A DNA stretch of 64,000 nucleotides, from positions 3,389,606-3,453,605 of the forward strand of contig NZ_CP155073.1 in the NCBI RefSeq assembly GCF_039621805.1, given 5' to 3'. The translations under genes and the position numbers were made by a program. The stretch is from Paraburkholderia sp. PREW-6R. Its GTDB lineage: Bacteria; Pseudomonadota; Gammaproteobacteria; Burkholderiales; Burkholderiaceae. Within the stretch, counting starts at the first letter, position 1, and each line of letters starts with the position of its first letter. Below the pieces are notes generated by a model, which made no database searches, had not been told where the DNA came from, and saw nothing but the letters and a program-made list of their open reading frames with translations. Of this stretch, positions 38,636 to 48,353 are shown one piece after another.

Positions 38636-40416
38636 TCCACTCCGCCAAGATACGCTTCGAGCACGGCAGGATCCTGCTGCACTTCCTGAGGCAGCCCTTC
38701 TGCGATGCGCGTTCCAAACTCCATCACCACCAGGCGGTCGGTCAGATTCATCACGAAATCCATATCGTGCTCGACGAGCAGAACGCTCATGCCTTCGGCT
38801 TTCAAGCGACGGAGCAAGTCAGCGAGTTGCAGTTTCTCCTGATAACGAAGGCCCGCAGCCGGTTCATCCAGCAACAGCAACGTCGGATCGCAGCACAAGG
38901 CCCGTGCGATCTCGAGAATCCGCTGCTGACCGAGCGCCAGGCTGCCGGCTTCGTCGTACATGTGCTGCTCGAGCCCGACCCGGCGAATCTGTCGCGCGGC
39001 TTCCGCCATCAAACGCGCTTCCTCGGCACCGTTCAAGTGGGCGATGCTGCGCCAGACACCGGCCTGCCCCCGCAGATGCGCACCAATCGCGACGTTTTCG
39101 AGGACCGTCATGCCAGGCAGCATCTTCACATGCTGAAAAGTGCGTCCAATACCGCGCTTGACGATTTCGCGCGAGGTCAGCGAGTCGATGCGCTCGCCAC
39201 GAAACGTGATCTCGCCGCTCGTTGCCTGCAGCACGCCCGTCACCAGATTAAAGGTGGTCGACTTGCCCGCGCCGTTCGGACCGATCAAGCCGATGATCTG
39301 CCCTGCCTTCACCTGGAAGCTGACGTCGTTGACCGCCACTAATCCGCCGAACTGCTTGCGCGCCTTGTTTACGGTCAGGAGATCCTCTCCCGCAGCGGGT
39401 TTGCTGCGCTGCGGCAGCGGCTCGGCATGATCCGCGAGGTGAGCGCGCGGGCCTTTCGGAAAGAATCGGGCAACGAACGGCCACACGCCTTGTCGCGCGT
39501 ACTGCAACAACAACACCATCAGAATGCCGAACACGATCACTTCGAAGTTGCCGTTTTCGCCCAGCAGTTTCGGGAGCAGCGTCTGCAGATAATCCTGCAG
39601 GATGGTGAGAATTGCCGCACCAAGCACGGCACCCCACACATGCGAGACACCGCCCACCACGGCCATGAACAGAAACTCGATGCCATGATTCAGACCGAAC
39701 GGCGTCGGATTCACGGCCCGCTGCAGATGCGCATACAGGAACCCGGAAATCGACGCCAATACTGCCGCATAGACGAAGATCACCACCCGCATCCACCCCG
39801 TGTTGACGCCCATCGCTTCTGCCATCAGGCCGCCGCCACGCAACGCCCGAATCGCGCGGCCGGGCCGGCTGTTAAGCAGATTTTGAACAGAAATCACCGC
39901 GCCAAGCACGACCAGCCAGATCAGGTAATAGATATGGCGGCCGGACTCCAGATTGATACCGAACACGTTCAGGACTGGAATGCCGTTGATCCCGTCGTAT
40001 TTGCCGAGCATTTCCAGGTTGCCGAACAGGTAGAAGAGCGCGAGGCCCCACGCGATCGTGCCGAGCGGCAGGAAGTGTCCGGACAGACGCATTGTCACGA
40101 GACCCAGCATCAATGCGATGAACGCCGTTACGAGGACACCCGCGATTAGCGCGAGCCACGGCGACACTCCGTACTGCGTCGTCAGATAAGCCGTTGCATA
40201 CGCGCCGATACCGACGAACGCCGCCTGACCGAAACTGGTCATCCCGCCGATACCCGTCAGCAGCACGAGCCCGATTGCGACGATCGAATACAGGCCGATG
40301 TAGTTGAGAAGCGTCACCCAATACTCAGGGATGTGAACTGGCTGCGGCAAGACTGGCAGCGCAAACAGCACCACGAGGAACAGCCAGAAGAACTTGTTTT
40401 GCATGATCCGTTTCAT
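38632..40416 (-). CDS. LivM-LivG fusion: ABC permease joined to ATP-binding protein (liv system 1)
   Basis: This single 594-residue frame begins with a LivM-type permease (residues 1 to about 315, roughly eight hydrophobic helices, with [20 protein letters not shown]). After a 25-residue linker comes a complete LivG ATPase (Walker [10 protein letters not shown] at 379-387, signature [15 protein letters not shown], Walker [13 protein letters not shown]-loop VEHDMDFVM). The two are usually separate polypeptides, so this is a natural fusion that fixes their stoichiometry. No stop or frameshift separates the halves. ATG 40416 has GAGGAG upstream and begins four bases after livH. Confidence 0.92.
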   Translation of the reverse strand: MKRIMQNKFFWLFLVVLFALPVLPQPVHIPEYWVTLLNYIGLYSIVAIGLVLLTGIGGMTSFGQAAFVGIGAYATAYLTTQYGVSPWLALIAGVLVTAFIALMLGLVTMRLSGHFLPLGTIAWGLALFYLFGNLEMLGKYDGINGIPVLNVFGINLESGRHIYYLIWLVVLGAVISVQNLLNSRPGRAIRALRGGGLMAEAMGVNTGWMRVVIFVYAAVLASISGFLYAHLQRAVNPTPFGLNHGIEFLFMAVVGGVSHVWGAVLGAAILTILQDYLQTLLPKLLGENGNFEVIVFGILMVLLLQYARQGVWPFVARFFPKGPRAHLADHAEPLPQRSKPAAGEDLLTVNKARKQFGGLVAVNDVSFQVKAGQIIGLIGPNGAGKSTTFNLVTGVLQATSGEITFRGERIDSLTSREIVKRGIGRTFQHVKMLPGMTVLENVAIGAHLRGQAGVWRSIAHLNGAEEARLMAEAARQIRRVGLEQHMYDEAGSLALGQQRILEIARALCCDPTLLLLDEPAAGLRYQEKLQLADLLRRLKAEGMSVLLVEHDMDFVMNLTDRLVVMEFGTRIAEGLPQEVQQDPAVLEAYLGGVE

Positions 40417-40420
40417 CGCG

Positions 40421-41476
40421 TCACTCCTCGTCTTCTTCCGAGTGCGGGCTGGCCAGACTTCGCCACAGCAGCACAGGAATGATGAGCGTGAACACGATGA
40501 CTTCCTTGTAAGCGCTCGCCCAGAACGACGAATAAGATTCCAGCAAGCCGACCAGGATTGAACCCGCCGCCGCCAGCGGATAGCTGACAAGACCGCCGAT
40601 AATTGCGCCGACAAAGCCCTTCAGACCGATCAGAAAGCCCGAGTCGTAGTAGATGGTAGTCAGCGGTGCAACGAGAATGCCGCACAGCGCGCCGAGACCG
40701 GCGGCAAGTGTGAACGCGAGCCGCCCCGCCTGTGTCGTGCCGATGCCGACGAGCCGCGCGCCCAGCCGGTTGACCGACGTTGCGCGCAACGCTTTACCGG
40801 AAATCGAGCGGTCGAAGTACAGATAGAGCGCGCCGATCAGCACGACCGCGGTCCCGACGACCCACAGGCTTTGGCCGGAGATGGACAGGCTGCCGACATT
40901 GAACGTCGCGTCCGAGAACGCCGTGGTGCGGGACCCTTCCGCGCCGAACATCACGAGCCCGAGGCCGACCATCGCGAAGTGCACGGCCACCGCCACGATC
41001 AGCAACAGCAACGTGGTCGCTTCGGCGATCGGCTCATAGGCCAGCCGATACACGAACGGCCCCATCGGAATCACGATCAACAGCGTCAGCGCGATCTGCG
41101 CGAGCATCGGAAGCGGCTGAAGAAAAACGCCGCGCGTCAGTGCGTAGACGGCAACCGGAAACAGCAGGTATTTGCCGGCCAGCAGCGCCAACGTACGCGC
41201 CGCATGCCGGCGCCGCTCGGGATGCCGCACCATCGCCGCAACGTCGACGACAAAACATGCCGCGCCCATTGCCATCAGCAGCCAGCAGGTGGCCGGAAAT
41301 TTTTGTGTCTGCAGTGCGGCGAGCGTCAACGCGCCGTACGAAACGAACTCGCCCTGCGGAATGAAGATCACCCGCGTCACGGAGAACACCAGCACCAGCG
41401 CAAGCGCGAGCAGCGCGTAAATCGCGCCAGTGGTGATGCCATCCTGCGCAAGGATCGCCGCAATTGATAGATCCAT
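40421..41476 (-). CDS. livH: branched-chain amino acid ABC permease LivH (liv system 1)
   Basis: This 351-residue membrane protein begins AILAQDGITTGAIYALLALALVLVFSVTRVIFIPQGEFVSYGAL, the typical LivH start, and has eight to nine hydrophobic helices. It is about 50 residues longer than usual; the extra segment (about 70-125, including VRHPERRRHAARTLALL) lies between the second and third helices. The C-terminus is acidic (HSEEDEE). AGGAAGT precedes the ATG. It follows the gene for binding protein 1 in the operon. Confidence 0.92.
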   Translation of the reverse strand: MDLSIAAILAQDGITTGAIYALLALALVLVFSVTRVIFIPQGEFVSYGALTLAALQTQKFPATCWLLMAMGAACFVVDVAAMVRHPERRRHAARTLALLAGKYLLFPVAVYALTRGVFLQPLPMLAQIALTLLIVIPMGPFVYRLAYEPIAEATTLLLLIVAVAVHFAMVGLGLVMFGAEGSRTTAFSDATFNVGSLSISGQSLWVVGTAVVLIGALYLYFDRSISGKALRATSVNRLGARLVGIGTTQAGRLAFTLAAGLGALCGILVAPLTTIYYDSGFLIGLKGFVGAIIGGLVSYPLAAAGSILVGLLESYSSFWASAYKEVIVFTLIIPVLLWRSLASPHSEEDEE

Positions 41477-41674
41477 ACTTCCTCGTCCTGAAGCGTCGAA
41501 TGCGAAACCGGGAAACAGTCATGGCGGCACAGCCTGCGGCCGCCGACCTGCAGCGCCTGAAAAGACGGCCGCCGCGCCGGTACACGGCGTGGCGGCCGTT
41601 GCCACTGTCATCGAACAGCGTGGCAATGCGGCATCAAGTGCCGCACGTGGCGCGAGAGGCGCGTATTGTTTTTC

Positions 41675-42835
41675 TTAGTTGTTCTGCAGCTTCCACTTGC
41701 CGTCGACAATCTGCACGATCACGCGTGCGCGTTTGTCGAGGCCGTTGTGGTCGGTCGAGCTCATGTTGAAAATGCCATGCGACGCCGGCAGTTCCTTGAT
41801 GTTTTCCAACGCGCCGCGCAGCGCCACGCGAAACGCTTCCGTGCCCGGCTGCGCCGTCTTCAAGGCGACCGGAATGGCCACCTGCAGCATCTGGCCTGCG
41901 TCCCAGGCGTGACCGCCGAAGGTTGCCACCGAACCCACGCCATACGCCTGCTCATACGCTGCCTTGTAGGCGAGCGACGACTTCTTGACCGGATTCGAAT
42001 CAGGCAGCTGATCGGCGACGAGGATCGGGCCGGCCGGTAGGAATTCGCCTTCGCAGTCCTTTCCACACACACGCAGGAAGTCGTTATTGGCAACGCCATG
42101 CGTCTGATACACCTTGCCCTTGTATCCACGCTCCTTGAGCGTCTTGGCCGGCAGCGCCGACGGCGTGCCCGCTCCCGCAATCAGCACCGCGTCGGGATTC
42201 GCCCCTATCGTCTTGAGCACCTGCCCCGTCACCGAGGCGTCGGTACGGTTAAAGCGCTCGTTCGACACGATCTTCAGATGGTGCGCCGCAGCCGCAGTCG
42301 TGAAGACGCTGTTCCAGCCGTCGCCGTAGGCATCTGCGAAGCCGATGAAGCCCACGGTTTTCACACCGTGATGTTCCATGTAGTCGGCGATGGCGTCGGC
42401 CATCAGGCTATCGTTTTGCGGCGGTTTGAAAGCCCACGCGCGCTTCGCGTCCATCGGCGAGATGATCGCTGCCGACGCCGCCAGCGAAATGACCGGCGTC
42501 TTGCCTTCGGCTGCGGGGTCGAGCATGGCGAGCGAATTCGGCGTGACGGTCGAGCCGATGATGGCATCGACGTGGTCCTCGTCGATCAGCTTGCGAGTGT
42601 TCTGCACAGCCTTGCCGGTGTCCGACGCGTCATCGAGAATGATGTACTGCACAGTCTTGCCGCCGATCTCTTTAGGCAACAGCGCGATGGTGTTCTTTTC
42701 AGGAATCCCGAGCGATGCGGCAGGCCCCGTGGTGGACAGCGTCACGCCGATTTTCACCTGCGCGAAGGCCGCGCCCGCGCCGCACATCAGCGCGATTGCG
42801 ATGCCCGTGCGTACCCATTGCTTTTTCTTTGTCAT
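41675..42835 (-). CDS. branched-chain amino acid-type ABC substrate-binding protein 1 (liv system 1)
   Basis: This 386-residue periplasmic protein has a signal peptide ending AFAQ and a type I binding fold. It is a close paralogue of the next gene: both share VGVT-S-TGPAASLGIPEKNTIALLPKE, RGYKGK-YQTHGVANNDFLRVCGKDCEG and PASHGIFNMS. The CGKDC pair probably forms a disulfide. GGAGACTG lies upstream of ATG 42835; the longer frame spoils the signal peptide. It heads the operon for LivH, the LivMG fusion and LivF. Confidence 0.92.
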   Translation of the reverse strand: MTKKKQWVRTGIAIALMCGAGAAFAQVKIGVTLSTTGPAASLGIPEKNTIALLPKEIGGKTVQYIILDDASDTGKAVQNTRKLIDEDHVDAIIGSTVTPNSLAMLDPAAEGKTPVISLAASAAIISPMDAKRAWAFKPPQNDSLMADAIADYMEHHGVKTVGFIGFADAYGDGWNSVFTTAAAAHHLKIVSNERFNRTDASVTGQVLKTIGANPDAVLIAGAGTPSALPAKTLKERGYKGKVYQTHGVANNDFLRVCGKDCEGEFLPAGPILVADQLPDSNPVKKSSLAYKAAYEQAYGVGSVATFGGHAWDAGQMLQVAIPVALKTAQPGTEAFRVALRGALENIKELPASHGIFNMSSTDHNGLDKRARVIVQIVDGKWKLQNN

Positions 42836-43067
42836 TGCCAGTCTCCGAACGCTTTGAAGCGCATATCTGTAATCCGACTCATGGGCCGGGTGTCTGAATC
42901 TAGTTATAGGGTTCAGGCGTGCCAAGCATGGTTTTCCCTGCATGACGCGTACGCTTTCACCGCTTTCCCTGGTGCTACTCCCTGCTGCGAAACTTCACGA
43001 TGCGTTCTCATATACGCTCGCATCGCATGAGTTGCCGCCGCGATCGCTGCTGCGAGTCTGCTCATAA

Positions 43068-43087
43068 ACTACTAACATGTTAGTAGT
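43068..43087. promoter_or_regulatory. perfect 20-bp palindrome, candidate operator of liv operon 1
   Basis: ACTACTAACA is followed directly by its exact reverse complement TGTTAGTAGT. It lies about 230 bases upstream of the liv operon 1 start and has no U-tract, so it is more like a dimeric repressor site than a terminator. The regulator is unknown. Confidence 0.5.
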
Positions 43088-43195
43088 ATTGCGTTCTGCA
43101 TCATGGACGGTCAATAGACTGTCGCCCCAATGCGGGTTTGTCCTGAAGCGGCCTAACCACAACCGGCCGCGTATTCTCACGTTGCTCAACGCAAT

Positions 43196-43227
43196 AAAAA
43201 AGACGCGGCAACTGCACGCGTCTTTTT
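43196..43227 (-). terminator. intrinsic terminator after binding protein 2
   Basis: The stem AAAAAGACGCG / CGCGTCTTTTT has a 9-base loop and lies 31 bases past the stop of binding protein 2. It is flanked by A and T tracts, so it can work in both directions. It separates the two paralogous binding-protein genes. Confidence 0.88.
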
Positions 43228-43257
43228 GTATGGGTTTCCGTATCGTTTCGCCTTCGC

Positions 43258-44424
43258 TCAGTCGCCGGACAGCTTCCACTTCCCGCCGGCAATCTCAACC
43301 ATCACGCGCGCCCGCTGGTCGAGTCCAGAGTGGTCATTCGCGCTCATGTTGAAGATGCCGTGTGAAGCAGGCATGTCTTTCGTGCTTTCCAACGCCGCAC
43401 GCAATGCCTCGCGAAACGCGGGCGTGCCGGGTTGGCCCTTCTTCAGTGCGACCGGAATCGCGTGCTGCAACAGCAGACCGGCGTCCCATGCATGACCACC
43501 GAACGTGGACACCGAACCCGCGCCGTATGCCGCCTCATAGGCGCGCTTATACGCGAGGGCAGTCTTTTTCACGGGATTCGAATCAGGCAGTTGGTCCGCG
43601 ACCAGCAACGGACCCGCGGGCAGATACGTACCTTCGCAATCTTTGCCGCACACGCGCAGGAAATCGTTATTTGCGACGCCGTGCGTCTGATAGTACTTGC
43701 CCTTGTAGCCGCGTTCGCGAAGCGTTTTCTGCGGCAACGCGGCGGGCGTGCCGGCGCCGGCAATCAACACCGCGTCCGGATTTTGCGACATCACTTTCAG
43801 CACCTGTCCCGTGACCGACGCGTCGTTGCGCGCGAAGCGTTCATTGGCGACGATCCTGATCTTCGCGAGGTCTGCGGCCTTGCCGAATTCCTTGAACCAG
43901 TTTTCGCCGTAAGCGTCGGAAAAGCCGATGAATGCCACCGTCTTCACGCCGTGATTCGACATGTGCTGGGCAATCGCAGTGGCCATCAGAATGTCGTTCT
44001 GCGGCGTTTTGAAAACCCACGCCCGCTTTGCGTCCATCGGCTCGACAATACTCGCGGCGGCAGCCATTGAGATCATTGGCGTACTGCTTTCTGCGGCGAC
44101 GTCGATCATGGCAAGCGAGTTCGGCACGACCGTGGAGCCGATCAGCGCGTCGACGTGATCTTCGCTCGTGAGCTTGCGGGCGTTCTTCACGGCCTGGGTG
44201 GAATCTGTGGCGTCGTCGAGCACGATGTATTCGATTTTCTGCCCGGCCACCTCTTTAGGCAGCAGCGCAATCGTGTTCTTTTCCGGAATGCCAAGCGACG
44301 CGGCAGGGCCGGTCGCCGAGACCGTCACGCCGACTTTCACGTCTGCAAAAACGTGCCCACTCCAAACTGCACAAACTCCGGTAGCGACCCATGCCGCGCT
44401 TATCCATCGCAATGCCGACTTCAT
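43258..44424 (-). CDS. branched-chain amino acid-type ABC substrate-binding protein 2 (tandem paralogue)
   Basis: This 388-residue periplasmic protein has a signal peptide (to about residue 27, HVFA) and the same fold and motifs as binding protein 1, including CGKDCEG. The two differ mainly in the signal peptide and in patches of the ligand lobe, which suggests duplication followed by a change in specificity. It has its own terminator and GAGGAG ribosome site, so it is a separate unit rather than part of liv operon 1, yet probably delivers to the same permease. Confidence 0.92.
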   Translation of the reverse strand: MKSALRWISAAWVATGVCAVWSGHVFADVKVGVTVSATGPAASLGIPEKNTIALLPKEVAGQKIEYIVLDDATDSTQAVKNARKLTSEDHVDALIGSTVVPNSLAMIDVAAESSTPMISMAAAASIVEPMDAKRAWVFKTPQNDILMATAIAQHMSNHGVKTVAFIGFSDAYGENWFKEFGKAADLAKIRIVANERFARNDASVTGQVLKVMSQNPDAVLIAGAGTPAALPQKTLRERGYKGKYYQTHGVANNDFLRVCGKDCEGTYLPAGPLLVADQLPDSNPVKKTALAYKRAYEAAYGAGSVSTFGGHAWDAGLLLQHAIPVALKKGQPGTPAFREALRAALESTKDMPASHGIFNMSANDHSGLDQRARVMVEIAGGKWKLSGD

Positions 44425-44965
44425 CCTGCTCCTCTGACTACCCCGTTATCTATTCGACTGAATCCGCAGAATAAATCAGCGGATCAAAACCCGACCCAGC
44501 GGTCGGTTAATAGCGAGTGTAGCGGACCAAAGCGCCGTCCCGCAAGCGATTTACAGGATCAAATGTGTGAAAAAAAGGATGATTGTACGAATGGAAATGA
44601 CCACTCATTTTTGAAAGTCATTCAATTGCGCTTGACGAAAAGCACAAATAAAAAGCGCTGTTGGATATCAATCCAACAGCGCTTTCCGTCTGGGCACTTG
44701 GTGCCTCATTGTCTCCTCGTTCTCCACCTGCAAAATTCGTGGTGCATCAGAACTGCATGAAGATTAAACGAGCACCTTAGCCGCTACAACTAGCAATTAC
44801 CCTAGTGGTGCAGCCCGGCACTGAAACGGGGCACATTTGCGCCACTTCGTCTCGCTGCGGGCACGACTCACACGAACGGCAGAGTATAACGTCATTGTCT
44901 TGCGGCCTACGCGACCGATATATCGGAGACCAAACTAATTCACACACTGACGCCGTTGCCCTGCG
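44425..44965. other. intergenic region between liv operon 2 and binding protein 2
   Basis: This 541-base gap holds the leader of binding protein 2, including an imperfect inverted repeat (CCGACC CAGC GGTCGG) near 44491-44506, and the liv operon 2 terminator at 44652-44685. The centre is comparatively A+T-rich. No gene is apparent. Confidence 0.55.
44652..44685 (-). terminator. intrinsic terminator of liv operon 2
   Basis: A 15-bp perfect stem (AAAGCGCTGTTGGAT with ATCCAACAGCGCTTT) closes a 4-base loop and is followed on the minus strand by further Ts (GCTTTTTATTTG). It lies about 280 bases past the stop of the last permease gene, so the operon would have a long 3' tail. Confidence 0.85.
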
Positions 44966-45940
44966 TCACGCCCTCAAGGGCCGCACCCGCGCGATGATCT
45001 CACCCACGATGCCGCGCCGGAATGCCAGCACGCAAGCGATGAAAATCAGCCCCGTTACGATGGTCACCGATTCTCCCAGCGAGCGAAACCACTCGACGCC
45101 GGTGGACGTGGCCAGCGCCCCGCCGATATCGCCGAGGCGATCCTCCAAGGCCACGATCAACGCCGCGCCGAGCAACGGTCCAAAAAGTGTACCCATGCCG
45201 CCGACAAGCGTCATCAGCACGACGAGCCCGGACATCGTCCAGTAGGCGTCGCTCAGCGTCTCGAAACCTTGCACCAGTACTTTCAGCGAACCGGCCAGCC
45301 CTGCGAGTCCAGCCGACAGAATGAACGCGAGCAGCTTGAAGCGATCCGTGTCATAGCCCAGCGAAATCGCGCGCGGCTCGTTCTCCTTGATTGCGACGAG
45401 CACCTGACCGAACGGCGAATGCACGATCCGCACGATCAGCAGAAAGGCCAGCACCATCACCGCGAGCACGACGAAGTACAACGCGACATCCGACGACAGA
45501 TCGAGCACGCCAAAGAGCTTGCCGCGCGGCACGCCTTGCAACCCGTCTTCTCCGTGCGTGAAGGGCGCCTGCAGGAACACGAAGTAGACCATCTGCGCGA
45601 GTGCGAGCGTCACCATTGCAAAGTAGATGCCCTGCCGGCGAATCGCGAAGATGCCGACCACGAGACCCAGCAGCGTCGCTGCCGCGGTGCCGGTGAGCAC
45701 GCCGAGTTCCGGAGCAAAATTGAGCGACTGGATCGCATAGCCGGTGATGTATCCGGCCGTCGCGAGAAACATTGCATGACCGAACGACAATAAACCGGTG
45801 TAGCCAATCAGCAGATTGAACGCCGCCGCAAAGAGCGCGAAGCACAACACCTTCATGACGAAGAGCGGGTAAATGCCGAGCACGGGTACCGCGAGCAGCA
45901 CGATCAGCAGCAGACCGTAAAGGATTTTTCTCTGCATCAT
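44966..45940 (-). CDS. branched-chain amino acid-type ABC permease LivM (liv system 2)
   Basis: This 324-residue membrane protein has about nine hydrophobic helices and the LivM sequence AAAFNLLIGYTGLLSFGHAMFLATAGYITGYA. Its C-terminal loop carries the ATPase-contact region (VLVAIKENEPRAISLGYDTDRFK). The start at ATG 45940 overlaps the LivH stop by four bases. It is the last gene of liv operon 2. Confidence 0.92.
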   Translation of the reverse strand: MMQRKILYGLLLIVLLAVPVLGIYPLFVMKVLCFALFAAAFNLLIGYTGLLSFGHAMFLATAGYITGYAIQSLNFAPELGVLTGTAAATLLGLVVGIFAIRRQGIYFAMVTLALAQMVYFVFLQAPFTHGEDGLQGVPRGKLFGVLDLSSDVALYFVVLAVMVLAFLLIVRIVHSPFGQVLVAIKENEPRAISLGYDTDRFKLLAFILSAGLAGLAGSLKVLVQGFETLSDAYWTMSGLVVLMTLVGGMGTLFGPLLGAALIVALEDRLGDIGGALATSTGVEWFRSLGESVTIVTGLIFIACVLAFRRGIVGEIIARVRPLRA

Positions 45941-46821
45941 TTTTCCTTGCCGAAGAGACCCGCCGGGCGCACCAGCAGCACGAGCGCCATGATCACGAAC
46001 ACCACGGTCGCCGACGCCTCCGGATAGAACACGCGCGTCAGCCCTTCGATCACGCCCAGCAACAGGCCGGTGAGAATCGATCCCATGATCGACCCCATGC
46101 CGCCGATCACGACCACCGCGAATACGGTGATAATCATCGGCTGCCCCATCAACGGCGAGACCTGAATCACGGGTGCGGCGAGCACGCCCGCGAAGGCCGC
46201 CAGCGCCACGCCAAAGCCATACGTGAGCGTGATCATGAGCGGCACGTTGACGCCGAACGCTTCGACCAGTTTCGGATTCTCGGTGCCGGCGCGCAGATAG
46301 GCGCCAAGCCGCGTTTTCTCGATCACGAACCACGTCGCAAAGCACACGACCAGCGAAGCCACCACGACCCACGCGCGATAGTTCGGCAGAAACATGAAGC
46401 CGAGGTTGGTCGCGCCGGATAACGCCGACGGCACGTCGTACGGCTGGCCGGAGGAACCATAAACGGAGCGGAACACGCCTTCCACCACCAGCGTGAGACC
46501 GAACGTGAGCAGAAGACCGTACAGATGATCCAGCTTGTATAACCAGCGCAGCATCGAGCGTTCGATCAGCACGCCGAACAGGCCGACCACGAGTGGCGCA
46601 AGCACCAGCATCACCCAGTACGGCAGGCCGAAGTAAGCAAAGCCCATCCACGCGAGCATCGCACCGAGCATGAACAATGCGCCGTGCGCGAAGTTGATCA
46701 CGTTGAGCAAGCCGAAGATCACCGCCAGCCCGAGACTCAGAATTGCATAGAACGATCCGTTCACGAGCCCCAGCAAAAGCTGGCTTAGCATCGCCGGTAG
46801 CGGAATGCCAAAAATATCCAT
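45937..46821 (-). CDS. branched-chain amino acid-type ABC permease LivH (liv system 2)
   Basis: This 294-residue permease has the standard LivH start (LLLGLVNGSFYAILSLGLAVIFGLLNVINFAHGALFMLGA) and eight hydrophobic helices. Its length is normal, unlike the long LivH of system 1. It is translationally coupled to LivM and separated by 242 bases of repeat-containing spacer from its binding protein. Confidence 0.92.
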   Translation of the reverse strand: MDIFGIPLPAMLSQLLLGLVNGSFYAILSLGLAVIFGLLNVINFAHGALFMLGAMLAWMGFAYFGLPYWVMLVLAPLVVGLFGVLIERSMLRWLYKLDHLYGLLLTFGLTLVVEGVFRSVYGSSGQPYDVPSALSGATNLGFMFLPNYRAWVVVASLVVCFATWFVIEKTRLGAYLRAGTENPKLVEAFGVNVPLMITLTYGFGVALAAFAGVLAAPVIQVSPLMGQPMIITVFAVVVIGGMGSIMGSILTGLLLGVIEGLTRVFYPEASATVVFVIMALVLLVRPAGLFGKEK

Positions 46822-46942
46822 TGAAGCCTTAGTCCATCGCCAAGGTGAGATCGGTCACGCGCGATCCGGCCGACGTGCGAACGGAACCCATCGCTCCATT
46901 CGCACGCGGCATGTGAAGCCGGTTGCCGCCGGCGGGCAGCCG

Positions 46943-47010
46943 TCCGGGCCTGACAATCCGAGCCTGACTCTCCGGGCCTGACTCTGCGGCCTGAATTCCG
47001 GGCCCGACTT
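46943..47010. repeat. five degenerate tandem copies of a 14-bp unit
   Basis: Units close to TCCGGGCCTGACTC repeat about five times with one shortened copy (TGCGGCCTGAAT). They lie in the untranslated gap between the binding-protein and LivH genes of liv operon 2. They do not make a clean hairpin by themselves. Confidence 0.7.
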
Positions 47011-47063
47011 TCAACCCCGACCGTCAGCCCCATCGAGCGTGCTTTAGACGCTTTCGTCTGCGC

Positions 47064-48278
47064 TTATTTCCACAGCGCGCAACGCGTTTCCGCTTTCGTT
47101 GTGAACGCCTGCTCGCCGGGGATGGTCGCGGTGATCTTGTAGTAGTCCCACGGCTCTTTGGATTCAGCCGGTGTTTTCACCTGCATCAGATACATGTCGT
47201 GGATCATGCTGCCGTCCTGACGGATGTAGCCCTTTGCGTAGAAGTCGTCGATCTTCGTCTTCTTCAGTTGCGCCATGACCTTGTCGGAATCGGTCGAGCC
47301 GACTGCCTGCACCGCCTTGAGGTAATTCATGGCCGCCGAGTAGTCCGCGGCCTGCAGGCTTGACGGCATCTTCTTCATCTTGTCGAAATAGCGCTGCGAC
47401 CACTTGCGTGTGGTCGCGTCCTTGTTCCAGTACCAGCTGTCCGTCAACACCAGACCCTGGGTGGTTTCCAGACCGAGGCTGTGAATATCGTCGATGAACA
47501 CCAGCAGCGCCGCCAGCTTCATGGTCTTGGTAATGCCGAACTCTTTAGCCGCCTTGATCGAGTTGATCGTGTCGCCGCCCGCGTTCGCGAGTCCCAGCAC
47601 CTGCGCTTTCGACGACTGCGCCTGCAACAGGAACGACGAAAAATCGGAAGCCGACAGCGGATGGCGCACCGAACCCAGCACTTGGCCGCCGTTCGCCTTC
47701 ACCACGTCGGCCGTGTTCTTTTCCAGCGCCTTGCCGAACGCGTAGTCGGCGGTCAGGAAGTACCACGTCTTGCCGCCCTGCTTCGTCACGGCCGAGCCGG
47801 TGCCTTTGGCGAGCGCAGTGGTGTCGTACGCATAGTGGATCGTGTACGGCGTGCACTGTTCGTTGGTCAGATTGTCGGCGCCCGCGCCGATGCTGATATA
47901 CACCTTCTTCTTTTCACCGGCGACGGTGTTCATCGAAAGGCCCGTTGCCGAATTCGTTCCGCCGATCAGCATGTCCACGCCGTCGCGGTCGAACCATTCG
48001 CGCGCGCGCGAAGCCGCGATGTCCGCCTTGTTCTGGTGATCCGCGTACACCACGGTAATCGGCTTGCCGTTGACCTTGCCGCCGAAATCCGCGACGGCCA
48101 TGCGGATCGCTTCGAGACCGCCCTGCCCGTCAATGTCGGCATACAGCCCCGACATATCCGTGATGAAACCAATTTTCACCGCGTCATCCGCTGCCTGCGC
48201 GCTGCCCATCGTGACAGCGCCGCCAGCGGCGACTGCAAAACAAAGTGCGGCAATGCGCGCGAGTGAGTTCTTTTTCAT
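47064..48278 (-). CDS. ABC transporter substrate-binding protein (liv system 2)
   Basis: This 404-residue periplasmic protein has a signal peptide ending AQAAD and a type I binding fold (VKIGFITDMSGLYADIDGQGGLEAIRMAVADFGG). It belongs to a different subfamily from the system 1 binding proteins: it lacks the CGKDC motif and ends in the short Cys-containing tail TRCALWK. The ligand could be a branched-chain amino acid, an aromatic acid or another small carboxylate. It lies within the operon between the LivF and LivH genes. Confidence 0.9.
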   Translation of the reverse strand: MKKNSLARIAALCFAVAAGGAVTMGSAQAADDAVKIGFITDMSGLYADIDGQGGLEAIRMAVADFGGKVNGKPITVVYADHQNKADIAASRAREWFDRDGVDMLIGGTNSATGLSMNTVAGEKKKVYISIGAGADNLTNEQCTPYTIHYAYDTTALAKGTGSAVTKQGGKTWYFLTADYAFGKALEKNTADVVKANGGQVLGSVRHPLSASDFSSFLLQAQSSKAQVLGLANAGGDTINSIKAAKEFGITKTMKLAALLVFIDDIHSLGLETTQGLVLTDSWYWNKDATTRKWSQRYFDKMKKMPSSLQAADYSAAMNYLKAVQAVGSTDSDKVMAQLKKTKIDDFYAKGYIRQDGSMIHDMYLMQVKTPAESKEPWDYYKITATIPGEQAFTTKAETRCALWK

Positions 48279-48353
48279 GCATGTCTCCTGGTTTCTTCGC
48301 TTGTGGTTATCAGAGGCAATCGGGCGCTGCTCGTACCCTCTCCTGGCGTCTGG

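Larger units (their letters stand above)
42836..43257. other. region between the two tandem binding-protein genes
   Basis: This 422-base gap contains the leader of binding protein 1, a perfect 20-bp palindrome at 43068-43087 and the terminator of binding protein 2 at 43196-43227. I see no gene. Confidence 0.6.

Noticed and set aside
44966..46651. 561-codon minus-strand frame as one large LivM
   Set aside because: The first 237 codons are Arg-rich sequence out of frame with LivH, which covers them properly; LivM starts at 45940.
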